From Verrucomicrobiales bacterium (GTDB taxonomy: Bacteria; Verrucomicrobiota; Verrucomicrobiia; Limisphaerales; J093), in contig JACKPV010000030.1 of NCBI GenBank assembly GCA_024233305.1, positions 214,650 through 278,649 of the forward strand: a stretch of 64,000 nucleotides of DNA, read 5' to 3'. This document shows, piece by piece, positions 1 through 11,342 of this stretch. Every line of letters begins with the position of its first letter. Position 1 is the first letter of the stretch. A program made the translations under genes and the position numbers. A model generated the notes under the pieces. That model had not been told where the DNA came from and did no database searches. It saw nothing but the letters and a program-made list of their open reading frames with translations.

Positions 1-1290
1 GTCCTGCCGGCGGAAAACACCGCCTCCCAGGGTCCCGACCCAGACCTGTTCGTTCCGGTCCACCACAATCGCGCGGATCGCCAGGCTGTTCCGGCCTTCC
101 TCGACCAGGTGCGATTCCACGAGGCCGGCGCGCCAATGGTCCAGTCCGCCGCCGTTGTAACCGATCCAGACGCCTCCCGCCCCATCTCCGGCGACCGCCT
201 GCACCACACGGCGGCGGGTGGCCGGGATGGTCTCGAAGCGTTGCGGGCGGATGCGGTTCAACCCACCGGCGTCCGTGCCCACCCAGAGGCTCCCTTCCCG
301 GTCGACGCAAAGGGCCAGCACATGGTCGTTGGAAAGTTGTTCCGTCGCCGAACCGGGTTCGGGATGACCTTGCGCGCCGACTCGCCGGACACCGCGCGTC
401 GAGAAATGCACGAAGCCGCCGTCGGGCTCGAACCAATAGACCCCGCCCCCGAGCGTGCCCACCACCAGCCGGCCTTGGGAATCCTCGCAAGCCGCGGACA
501 CGGCCACCGCCGGATTGGACCAGGGATAGCGACCGAGATCCTGCACCAGGTGTTCTCCCTCGTAGCGCCGGATGCGGCCCTCTCCCAGGCGCCAATGTCC
601 GCCGTGCCTGCTGGCGAGAAGATGATCCAGCCGGCTTACGCGGACGGTCCGGGCAACGGGGAGATTGCCGCCCACGGATTCCGGCCCGGCCCGGACGTGG
701 TAGACGCCCCAGTCAAGGCCGACCCAGATCCCCCCTTCTTCTGCGGGGATCACCGCTCGCGTCAGGCTGGTGCGGTCGGCGGCGAACTCCCAGACATCCA
801 GACGCCCGTCCAGATGGCGGCCCAGCTGGCCGTCGGCGGTATACAGCCAGATCGCGCCTGTCTGGTCCTGACAGGAGGACATCAACCGTCCCTCCCGTGA
901 ACCATGCCCGAGGTCCACCCCGGCCACCCGGCCGCGCGCCACCACCGCCACCCCGGCCGTCTCTGTCCCCAGCCAGAGCCGCTGGGACCGATCCTCGAAC
1001 AAACTCACCACCCGGCCGCTCTCGAGCCCCGGTGTGTTGCCTTCGTCGAAGACCTCGAACCGCACGCCGTCGAAGCGCACCAACCCGTTCAAAGTCCCCA
1101 ACCACAGGTACCCATCCGCCGTCTGCGTCAGCGCGATCACGACATTCCGCGGCAGGCCATCATCCGACTCCCAAGTGTCGATGGCGAACGCGCGTCCCAA
1201 GGACGGCGTGGAAGCGGACCCGGCGACCGCCACCGCGAGGTTGAGCGCCCCGAAGCCGGCGGCCCGCAGGAACGCGATCAGCCGTGTCAT
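1..1290 (-). CDS. Two-component-regulator propeller protein, N-terminal part (3' end outside window)
   Basis: The minus strand is open from ATG at 1290 to the window edge, giving 430 residues without a stop. Residues 1-30 look like a signal or membrane segment (LIAFLRAAGFGALNLAVAVA). After this come at least seven propeller repeats of the type xGxLWVGTxxGGLxRxxP, for example GYLWLGTLNGLVRFDG, GSLWVGTDAGGLNRIRP and EQVWVGTLGGGVFRR. The family is the periplasmic ligand-binding sensor domain of hybrid or Y_Y_Y-type histidine kinases and regulators, usually tied to carbohydrate sensing. Any kinase or output domain would lie left of position 1, so the output is unknown. The opening (AIDTWESDDGLPRNVV) is the classic start of such propellers and supports the chosen start. 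Confidence 0.85.
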   Translation of the reverse strand, partial: MTRLIAFLRAAGFGALNLAVAVAGSASTPSLGRAFAIDTWESDDGLPRNVVIALTQTADGYLWLGTLNGLVRFDGVRFEVFDEGNTPGLESGRVVSLFEDRSQRLWLGTETAGVAVVARGRVAGVDLGHGSREGRLMSSCQDQTGAIWLYTADGQLGRHLDGRLDVWEFAADRTSLTRAVIPAEEGGIWVGLDWGVYHVRAGPESVGGNLPVARTVRVSRLDHLLASRHGGHWRLGEGRIRRYEGEHLVQDLGRYPWSNPAVAVSAACEDSQGRLVVGTLGGGVYWFEPDGGFVHFSTRGVRRVGAQGHPEPGSATEQLSNDHVLALCVDREGSLWVGTDAGGLNRIRPQRFETIPATRRRVVQAVAGDGAGGVWIGYNGGGLDHWRAGLVESHLVEEGRNSLAIRAIVVDRNEQVWVGTLGGGVFRRQD

Positions 1291-1397
1291 GCCGCCATTC
1301 TCCGGAAGGGGCAAAGCCGGTGTAAAGCGGATACCTGCAAGCCGGCGGTGAAGTTGTAATGGCCCTTGCGCCCTGAGGCCGGGATGCTGGGCGCGAC

Positions 1398-1808
1398 ATG
1401 AACGCGGTTCGGGACACGCACAGCAAGGTCATCGGTTATCTGCTCTGGTTGTTCGGCTTCACCGGGGCCCACCGGTTCTACTATGGCAAGCCCCTCACCG
1501 GAACGTTGTGGTTCTTCACCCTGGGATTGCTGGGGATTGGGTGGTTCATCGATCTGTTTCTCATCCCCTCAATGGACCGTCAGGCCGACCGGCGCTACGT
1601 GCCGGGCCCGACCGACTACTCGGTGGCTTGGCTGCTGCTCACGTTCCTCGGGTTCTTTGGCATTCACCGGTTCTACCTTGGCAAATTGGGTACCGGATTG
1701 CTCTACCTGCTCACCGTCGGTCTGTTCGGCCTGGGTTACCTCTATGATTACTGGACCCTGAACAGCCAGATCAGCGAGATCAACCATCGCGCGAATTGCA
1801 ACGGGTAG
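1398..1808 (+). CDS. TM2-domain membrane protein with two tandem TM2 units
   Basis: This 136-residue protein carries two similar halves. Each half has a hydrophobic segment, then a G(x)HRFYxGK motif (HRFYYGKPLTG near residue 25; HRFYLGKLGTG near residue 90), then a second hydrophobic segment with GLGxLxDL-like ends. TM2 domains are short two-helix membrane modules of unknown biochemical role; duplication within one small protein is less usual than a single copy. It is divergent from the propeller gene and upstream of dnaK on the same strand, but 300 bases apart, so probably its own unit. No Shine-Dalgarno sequence is obvious before the ATG. Confidence 0.85.
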   Translation: MNAVRDTHSKVIGYLLWLFGFTGAHRFYYGKPLTGTLWFFTLGLLGIGWFIDLFLIPSMDRQADRRYVPGPTDYSVAWLLLTFLGFFGIHRFYLGKLGTGLLYLLTVGLFGLGYLYDYWTLNSQISEINHRANCNG

Positions 1809-1994
1809 GCCGCTCGCTCTCCCTCCATCCCCGCAGGTGCGCCTCCCAATCCCGCCGAACCCGGGCGCAGGCCACCGATACGCCTCCTCCTCCCACCCCC
1901 GGCCCCCGAAGTGACCCGCAAGCAGGTGGCAGGCGCTGTGCCAGCAGTGTGTCACAAGTGGGACAAGCGCTGGGCCACAGTGACGCACTTGCTC

Positions 1995-2024
1995 CGCTGG
2001 CCGCGATCCCGCTGGCCGCGATCC
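1995..2024. repeat. Two adjacent 15-bp direct repeats upstream of dnaK
   Basis: The unit CGCTGGCCGCGATCC occurs twice with no gap, about 30 bases before an AT-rich stretch that probably holds the dnaK promoter. It may be a slippage duplication or a paired protein-binding site; the sequence alone does not decide. Confidence 0.7.
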
Positions 2025-2050
2025 AGATTTGTAACATATTCTAGACAAGT

Positions 2051-2080
2051 GACTTGCAAGTCGAGTTCAATGCCCGGCAT
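2051..2080 (+). promoter_or_regulatory. Candidate heat-shock-type promoter and 12-bp palindrome before dnaK
   Basis: CTTGCAA at 2053-2059 and CCCGGCAT at 2073-2080 are separated by 13 bases, resembling the sigma-32 pattern CTTGAAA / CCCCATnT. A perfect palindrome GACTTGCAAGTC (2051-2062) covers the upstream box and could be a regulator site. No CIRCE element was seen. This is a pattern match only. Confidence 0.35.
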
Positions 2081-2116
2081 CAGACCTGCTAGAGAGGAGT
2101 GAGCGATTTGCGTGTT

Positions 2117-4066
<1,950 letters not shown>

Positions 4067-4089
4067 CGCTTTCGGAACGGGCTGGCTCC

Positions 4090-4109
4090 GGACCGGTTGG
4101 AAACGGTCC
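4090..4109 (+). terminator. Weak hairpin between dnaK and groES
   Basis: GGACCG and CGGTCC form a 6-bp stem around an 8-base loop shortly after the dnaK stop. There is no T-run, so this could be an attenuator or processing hairpin, not a full terminator. Confidence 0.3.
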
Positions 4110-4197
4110 CCAGTCCCCGAACAATCAACGTACCCGGCGCGGGTGCGCCGGGGTGGATTCATCTGCAGAAACCACAACCCGTAGATAGACAAACAGT

Positions 4198-4491
4198 ATG
4201 GCACTGAAGGTAAAACCCCTCGGCGACCGCGTTCTGGTTGAGCCGGTCGAGGAGAAGGAAGTCAAGAAGGGCGGCATCATCATTCCCGATACCGCCAAGG
4301 AAAAGCCCACCGAAGGCGTTGTTCGCGCGCTCGGCACGGGCAAGAAGGATGACGACGGGAAGGCAATTCCGTTCGAAGTCAAGGTGGGTGATCGCGTGCT
4401 GATCAGCAAATACGGCGGCACCGAGATCAAGCTCGACGACAAGGAGTACAAGCTCCTCAACGTCGACGATATCCTGGCCATCCTCGACTAA
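4198..4491 (+). CDS. groES: Co-chaperonin GroES
   Basis: The 97-residue heptameric lid of the GroEL chamber. The order LGDRVLVEPVEEKEVKKGG followed by IIIPDTAKEKP is the conserved N-terminus with mobile loop; GDRVLISKYGGTE and the terminal VDDILAILD are also family-typical. The length matches standard GroES. It lies 33 bases upstream of groEL, so the pair is surely one operon, and probably part of a dnaK-groES-groEL chaperone block. The start ATG has only a poor Shine-Dalgarno sequence, as is common in this window. Confidence 0.98.
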   Translation: MALKVKPLGDRVLVEPVEEKEVKKGGIIIPDTAKEKPTEGVVRALGTGKKDDDGKAIPFEVKVGDRVLISKYGGTEIKLDDKEYKLLNVDDILAILD

Positions 4492-4524
4492 CCCCCCGTT
4501 TCAACCACAGACCAAGCAACACTT

Positions 4525-6165
<1,641 letters not shown>

Positions 6166-6191
6166 TCCACCCGCAACCGATCCTCTGTTAC

Positions 6192-6221
6192 AAAGAGGCT
6201 GGCCCCGGCCAGCCTCTTTTT
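6192..6221 (+). terminator. Rho-independent terminator after groEL
   Basis: GGCTGGCC / GGCCAGCC stem, extended by AAAGA pairing with TCTTT, followed by TTTTT, 30 bases after the groEL stop. This is the clearest intrinsic terminator in the left half. Confidence 0.9.
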
Positions 6222-6369
6222 GCTTCCCGGACCGGAAGGCCGCTTGGCGCTTCCTTGCACGGAGTCAACCGGTTGGAGAGTCTTCCCGAGAACCGACCGA
6301 ACCACCGGACGCATCGCCACCCACCCTGTTCGTCCTGTCCGCACTCGCAATAGGGGCCGCGGCCCCGGT

Positions 6370-9207
6370 TCAGGAATCACCCAGCAACGCAACCAGGGCC
6401 TGGATCGCGGGGGTCGGATCGCTTCCCATGACTTCCAGTACCGGTTTGAGAGTCGTCGCGGACGTGCCCCATTGGGCGAGCAGCGGGGGCAGCAGGGCTT
6501 CCTCGGGAGAACCCGGTGCGGGCAGGCGGGCTTCGATGGCCAGGGCGGTGGCGAGGGTTTGCACGGCTTCCAGCAACGGGGGACGGGCTTCCTCGGTCAG
6601 GCCGCCTTCGGCGAGCAGCCGGGCCATCTTCAGCTTTCGAGCCGCCAGGTCACGCTGCGCCCGGGCCCGGGCCTGATCGGCGGCACTCAAAGGAGCAGGC
6701 GCTTCCGCCTCGGGGAACAAGGGACGCGCCGCGCGGCTGACCGGGGCGATGAGCCCGGCCGCGATCAACCGCTCCAGGGCTTCATGCGTGGCCCGGTCAA
6801 TCACCTCCAGCCGGACCGGCGCCACCGTTTCGAGGTCCGCGCAGAGATCACGGTGCAGCGCTTCGAGACGGGTGCGATGCGAGGCGCTCTGTCCTTCGAC
6901 GACCACATAGATCACGGAGTCCACGCCGGTGGCGGGGAAGCGTTCCTCGCAGGAAACCAGCGCCGATCCCAGTGCGCGGCGGGCCTCCTCGGCGAAGGCT
7001 CGCGGCCGGTCTGAGGGTTTCGACGGTTTCGGATCCGAGCGTTCCGGTGGGAGACTGCCCTGGCCGCGTCCGGGAGGTTCAACCACCAGCTGCTTGAGCC
7101 GGCTGAGGAAGGCCTGCCCGCCGGTGCGCAACGGAATGGCGCCGAGATCGCCGCGCCGGTCGAGCACCCCTTCGGAGAGTGCCTGTTTGTGGGCCAGGGT
7201 ATCCAGCATGCGATGCTCGATGGTGGATTCGGCCACCAGGTTGATCACCGTGACCGGACGGGTTTGATGCTTCCGCCAGGCGCGCGCGATCCGTTGTTCG
7301 AGTTTGGCCGGATTCCAGGGCAGATCGCAGTTGATCACCACACTGGCGTTCTGGAGGTTCAGACCGGTGGATCCGGAATCGGTGCTGAGAAAGACCAGAC
7401 AGGCGGGGTCGCTCTTGAACGCGTTGATTTCCGCGCGCCGTCGCTGCTGCGGAACGGAACCGGTGTGCCAGGCGAAACCGATCTTCATCCGCCGGCACAG
7501 GTCGCGTACCAGCTCGAGCATCTTCTCCCATTCGCTGAAGATGATGACCTTGACGCCATCGTTGGCGCGGCATTCCTCGAGCACCTTCTGCAGCTCCGCA
7601 AGCTTCGGGCAGTCCCGCGTCTCCTGATCCAGGATGTAGGTCGTGTCGCAGACCATCCGCATCATCGCCAGGTGGATCATGAGCCGGTCCTGCTCCTGTT
7701 TGGTCAGTGGGCGCCGGGCGGCGGTGGCGGCCAGCCGCGAGACGACGTCATGATACTCCTCGTAGGCGGCCTGCTGTTTGGGGGTGAGCTTGACGAAATG
7801 CTGGCGGTCGGTGCGGTCCGGCAATTCGGTTTCCACGTCGCTCTTCCGGCGGCGCAGCATGTAGGGCGCAATGCGTTCGTTCAACCGGTCGAGCTGGCGG
7901 TAACCGCTGGGGCGGCCCCGTTCGTCGAAGTCGTAGAATTCCCGGTTGAACCGGAACAACGGCCCGAGGGCGCGCGGCTCCAGGAAGTCCATCAACGAAT
8001 ACAGTTCGTCGATGCGGTTCTCGATCGGCGTGCCGGTGAGCACGAAAGCGTAGCGGCTTTCCAGTCGCTTCACTGCCTGGGCGGTCTGGGTGCTCCAGTT
8101 CTTGATGCGTTGCGCCTCGTCGAGCACCACCACGTCGGGTCGGAACCGGGCGTTCACTTCGAGGGCATCCCGAATGATCTGCTCGTAGTTGACGATGGTG
8201 AAGAACGCCCCCGCGTCGTAGGCCTTGCGCCGCTCCGCCGCCGGCCCGTAAACCAGCCGGCACGGCAGCTCGGTGAACCGGGCAATCTGCTCCTCCCACT
8301 CCGATTTGAGAGAAGCCGGGGTCACCACGAGCACCCGTTGCGCGCGATCGAGACGTCGCAGCAGCGCACACGCGGCAATCGCCTGGATCGTCTTGCCCAG
8401 GCCCATTTCGTCGGCGAGCAGGGCGCGTTCAGTGAAGGCGAGGTGCAGCATCCCCTCGCGTTGATAGGGGAACAACGGCACCCGGGTCTCGTGCGCCGGC
8501 CATTCACCGCGCTGCACCTTGAGTTCGTACTCGTGGCGCAGGGCCTTGCGCTCCTCGCGCCGCTGACGTTCCTCGAGCCACGGTCCGATCTCCTGGGCAA
8601 GCCGCAGCTCCGGACGGCCGTCGCCGCGCAGTTTCTCGAAGCGGGCCAGGGCCTCCTCGACCGACACCCCGCTGAGCCGGCCTGCACGGTCAAACTGCCG
8701 GCGGACTGATGGCGGCAACCGGTCCAGGCCACGTTCCACGCGAATCCCGTTGGCTTCGTCATCGGGAACAACGTCGATGCGGTCGGAGCCGTCGCTGGTG
8801 GCCCGGGTGAACAGTCGTCTGAAACGGCCCTCCAAATGCAGCAGGACCGCCTCGACGTGTTTGCAAGTGCCGAGACCGTTCTTGCGGAAGTCCTGGCAGG
8901 TGCACGCGAACTGGCGGCCGGCCACGTCCCGGATTTCCACCGAGTAGGTAAGCCCGCTGCCCGATCCCACCGAGAAGTTCGAGAAGACGGGAAAGCGCGC
9001 ATCCAGGTTGCGAATAGCGAAGAACTCCTCGCGGGCCCGCAACCGGCGGCGGTTGACCTCATCCTCATCCGTCGTGCGCCAATCGTGCTGGGGCGGGAGC
9101 TGGATCACGTCCGCATCCTGATACGGATCCGGTCGCCCCTGCCCCGGACGACCGGCGTTGCGCTGGCGTTTGGAGCGTGTTTGCGGGCGTGCCGTTGCCT
9201 TCGACAT
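6370..9207 (-). CDS. SWIM zinc-finger / SNF2-family helicase
   Basis: This 945-residue protein (ATG 9207; the frame is open 42 codons further upstream but that part looks non-coding) has a SWIM zinc finger near residues 102-117 (CTC...CKH, pattern CxCxnCxH). An SNF2 ATPase core follows: LLADEMGLGKT near 263-273, VVLDEAQRIKN, LTGTPIENR, and a helicase C domain with STDSGSTGLNLQNA and QRIARAWR. The last ~250 residues are helical and charged, unlike known domains I can name. SNF2 enzymes use ATP to translocate on DNA or remodel protein-DNA complexes; the bacterial SWIM-linked members have poorly known roles. A second SWIM/SNF2 gene lies at 59.4-62.6 kb. Confidence 0.93.
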   Translation of the reverse strand: MSKATARPQTRSKRQRNAGRPGQGRPDPYQDADVIQLPPQHDWRTTDEDEVNRRRLRAREEFFAIRNLDARFPVFSNFSVGSGSGLTYSVEIRDVAGRQFACTCQDFRKNGLGTCKHVEAVLLHLEGRFRRLFTRATSDGSDRIDVVPDDEANGIRVERGLDRLPPSVRRQFDRAGRLSGVSVEEALARFEKLRGDGRPELRLAQEIGPWLEERQRREERKALRHEYELKVQRGEWPAHETRVPLFPYQREGMLHLAFTERALLADEMGLGKTIQAIAACALLRRLDRAQRVLVVTPASLKSEWEEQIARFTELPCRLVYGPAAERRKAYDAGAFFTIVNYEQIIRDALEVNARFRPDVVVLDEAQRIKNWSTQTAQAVKRLESRYAFVLTGTPIENRIDELYSLMDFLEPRALGPLFRFNREFYDFDERGRPSGYRQLDRLNERIAPYMLRRRKSDVETELPDRTDRQHFVKLTPKQQAAYEEYHDVVSRLAATAARRPLTKQEQDRLMIHLAMMRMVCDTTYILDQETRDCPKLAELQKVLEECRANDGVKVIIFSEWEKMLELVRDLCRRMKIGFAWHTGSVPQQRRRAEINAFKSDPACLVFLSTDSGSTGLNLQNASVVINCDLPWNPAKLEQRIARAWRKHQTRPVTVINLVAESTIEHRMLDTLAHKQALSEGVLDRRGDLGAIPLRTGGQAFLSRLKQLVVEPPGRGQGSLPPERSDPKPSKPSDRPRAFAEEARRALGSALVSCEERFPATGVDSVIYVVVEGQSASHRTRLEALHRDLCADLETVAPVRLEVIDRATHEALERLIAAGLIAPVSRAARPLFPEAEAPAPLSAADQARARAQRDLAARKLKMARLLAEGGLTEEARPPLLEAVQTLATALAIEARLPAPGSPEEALLPPLLAQWGTSATTLKPVLEVMGSDPTPAIQALVALLGDS

Positions 9208-9377
9208 GGACGGGAGAGTGCCGTTGAAACCAGTTTCCGGCAATTCGCGAATGAGCGTGGCGGGTGAGGACAGGCTGCAACCGGCAATGGACGATGCCCC
9301 TGCCCGGCGTGGATGCAGCAAACGGCCTGCCAACCGTCCGCTTCAGCGGTTGCGCGTCCTGGCGGAGCGCAGGGCAA

Positions 9378-9821
9378 TCAGGGCACCAACAGGAGAGCCG
9401 GACGCCTCGGATCGTCGAGGTTGGACATCCGCCTATCAAACGACACAAAGCGCAGATTGTGCCGCAGGGCCAGCCGGAGAAGGTAGGCATCCGTCCACTG
9501 CCGGTGTCCCGACATGGACCACAACGGCACTTCGGTGAAAGGAAGGCTGTCCGCGAGGAATCCATGCCCGGGGACGGACGCAAGTTCCAGGAGTTTCCCG
9601 TGCGCTTCGGCCATCGAGAGTCTCGGAGGCTGCTCTCCTCTCTGAAGGTCCTTCCAAGGACGAGTCGCGAAACGAAGAAATCCACCCTGAGTCGTGGGGC
9701 AGGTATAGAAGCGATCGAGATGCTGCACAAATCTGGACGCCCTGGCAAAGTGCGGGTGGTCCTGAAAAACCGAGGCAATCAGGACGTTGACATCCAGCAA
9801 GGCCTCAGTCGTCCATGGCAT
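9378..9821 (-). CDS. PIN-domain ribonuclease, VapC-like toxin
   Basis: 147 residues. The PIN fold is indicated by the N-terminal LLDVNVLIASVF (first catalytic Asp), a central region with GFLRFATRP, the later acidic residue in QWTDAYLLRLALRHN, and the closing strand LRFVSFDRRM. VapC-family PIN toxins cleave tRNA or rRNA and are held inactive by a co-expressed antitoxin. It is the last gene of a tightly overlapping three-gene module: its ATG lies 17 bases inside the preceding small gene. Target RNA cannot be predicted. Confidence 0.85.
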   Translation of the reverse strand: MPWTTEALLDVNVLIASVFQDHPHFARASRFVQHLDRFYTCPTTQGGFLRFATRPWKDLQRGEQPPRLSMAEAHGKLLELASVPGHGFLADSLPFTEVPLWSMSGHRQWTDAYLLRLALRHNLRFVSFDRRMSNLDDPRRPALLLVP

Positions 9822-10092
9822 CGTCTATCTCCTGCCGGGTGATGACCCGCCCTGTGGCAGCCACCGTTGGAAGCTTCCGACGCGTGGGAACGCTGGCAGG
9901 ATGCCGGTTCAACCAGAGATCGTCGGCACGAATGCGGGCAAGGTCAGCATCCGGAACGAACGGCGACCGCGGCGATTGTAGAGTCGCGGGTCGGAGCGCC
10001 TCAAGCTTGGTTCCAGCCAGTTGGAACCGGAACGGTGATTCGCCGAGTGTCCGCCCGGGCGCGATGGCCGGCTGGCAATGAAGGGCAGTCAT
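9805..10092 (-). CDS. Small protein upstream of PIN toxin, candidate antitoxin
   Basis: 95 residues with no domain I recognise. The middle is rich in Pro/Arg (PRSPFVPDADLARIRADDLW) and the C-terminus (ITRQEIDDAMDD) is acidic and helical, as expected of a toxin-wrapping tail. Position makes it the likely antitoxin: its end overlaps the PIN gene start by 17 bases, and its own start overlaps the stop of the upstream 243-residue gene (ATGA). It shows no obvious AbrB, MetJ/Arc or Phd DNA-binding N-terminus, so it is not a standard VapB. The antitoxin role is inferred from context only. Confidence 0.65.
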   Translation of the reverse strand: MTALHCQPAIAPGRTLGESPFRFQLAGTKLEALRPATLQSPRSPFVPDADLARIRADDLWLNRHPASVPTRRKLPTVAATGRVITRQEIDDAMDD

Positions 10093-10820
10093 GCTGGTCC
10101 AAGGCTCAGGCTTATGCCGTAGATTCGTGCGGCACTCTGCAGGGCGTCCGCCAAGGGGCGCAAAGCTTGCACAGGCTGTCCCGCAGGAAGGAGCCGGGTG
10201 TGCCAGGAGAAGAACAGACTCTCCGGGACACCGACGGAAGGCTCAATCGCGATTCGGATGTCCTCAGGCCAGCCGTCCACCCTGGCAAATCCGAGCGCGC
10301 CCGGACCGATTACCCGATCATCGACACGGAATCGCCCGAGGCATGCTGCACGGATCTCCTCGGAGGCAAGCGAGGCATGCGCGTTCACGGAAACGCTCAC
10401 CTCGAGTTGGTCTGGAACCGCGACCGAGTTGACAAACCGAACCGCGGTCTGCTCGAGGATCTCTGCATCCCGGTGGTTTCGGGCGCCGCGGGCCGAAAAG
10501 AGGGTCTTCTCTGCATCCCGCGTCAGCGTCGCGTTTCCGCCGAAGAGGCTGGCACTGAGTTCGTAGTCGAAAACTGGATCGGTGCGGCGGACGCGCACCT
10601 GTCCGGCTCGAAGCGCAAACCCATCGAGAGGATCGGTCAACCAGGCTGCCAGTTCGTCCAGTTTGGCCTCTTCAAAGGGGCGAGGCCTAACGAAACAGAC
10701 TTCCAGCGCGATTGCGAAAAGTTGCACCCGTGCTTCGAACACCGGTCCAGAGTATGCCAGGCGGGCGATGGTTGCCACCATGTTCTCAGCCGTAACGAGT
10801 CGGCGCGCTGCTGTCGCCAT
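10089..10820 (-). CDS. Uncharacterised 243-residue protein, first gene of PIN module
   Basis: Soluble protein without signal peptide or membrane segment and no family I can name. It alternates predicted beta-strands (QLFAIALEVCFVRPRP, DQLEVSVSVNAHASL) with helices, and the C-terminus (LADALQSAARIYGISLSL) looks amphipathic. Its stop overlaps the ATG of the candidate antitoxin, so the three genes are translationally coupled. The ATG at 10820 gives the longest product; an internal ATG 14 codons on (MVATIARLAYSG) is possible. It could be a third toxin-antitoxin partner, for instance a chaperone or repressor, but nothing in the sequence proves that. Confidence 0.65.
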   Translation of the reverse strand: MATAARRLVTAENMVATIARLAYSGPVFEARVQLFAIALEVCFVRPRPFEEAKLDELAAWLTDPLDGFALRAGQVRVRRTDPVFDYELSASLFGGNATLTRDAEKTLFSARGARNHRDAEILEQTAVRFVNSVAVPDQLEVSVSVNAHASLASEEIRAACLGRFRVDDRVIGPGALGFARVDGWPEDIRIAIEPSVGVPESLFFSWHTRLLPAGQPVQALRPLADALQSAARIYGISLSLGPA

Positions 10821-11286
10821 CGTGCGGTCGGTGCTGACATCCGCGGGCGTATGGTGCTGCTCGCGGGATACGCCACGGCGACCCTTACCCCGTCCCTCCC
10901 CCCATTCGATGGGAAGAGGGTGCCGGGAGGGCGGGTGATGAACAGGGCATCGTCAAGGCTGCGTGGGCTGCACACCGTCGATGGTGGCCCGGCCAGCCGA
11001 GGCGAGGACGTTTGTTCATCTTGACCACTGCGCTGGCCCTTTTCGTCCAGGCTGGCGGAATCGCGGCAGCGCCCTGGGCGAAAGCGATGGGGTTCGCGGG
11101 GTTCAGAACGGGTGGCATGAATCGTGCTGAATCTTGGCGCTGTGAGAAGATACTGGGTTTCTGCGACGGAAATTGGGTATCGGCCCCCCGCTCCGGTCAT
11201 CAGCGCCGGAGCAGTAGAACTCCTGTATCCTGCCACCAGGAGCCGACGGGTCTGACCCGCGGTTCTGGCTCGCCTTGAAACGTCGC
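10821..11286. other. Intergenic stretch without convincing gene
   Basis: No frame shows recognisable protein. The part near 10890-10940 (CCGTCCCTCCCCCCATTCG...) and the stretch 11000-11110 read like diverged dispersed intergenic repeat sequence. The promoter of the leftward PIN module should lie near 10830-10900, but no clear boxes were found. Confidence 0.5.
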
Positions 11287-11314
11287 CTGGCGGCTCCGGC
11301 AACGGGGCCGCCAG
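11287..11314 (-). terminator. Candidate hairpin downstream of topB
   Basis: CTGGCGGC and GCCGCCAG form an 8-bp stem with a 12-base loop, about 30 bases past the topB stop. There is no clear U-tract on the transcribed side, so this is only a possible terminator. Confidence 0.35.
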
Positions 11315-11342
11315 ATTCATTTCAGCCCCGGGCGAGATCGGC

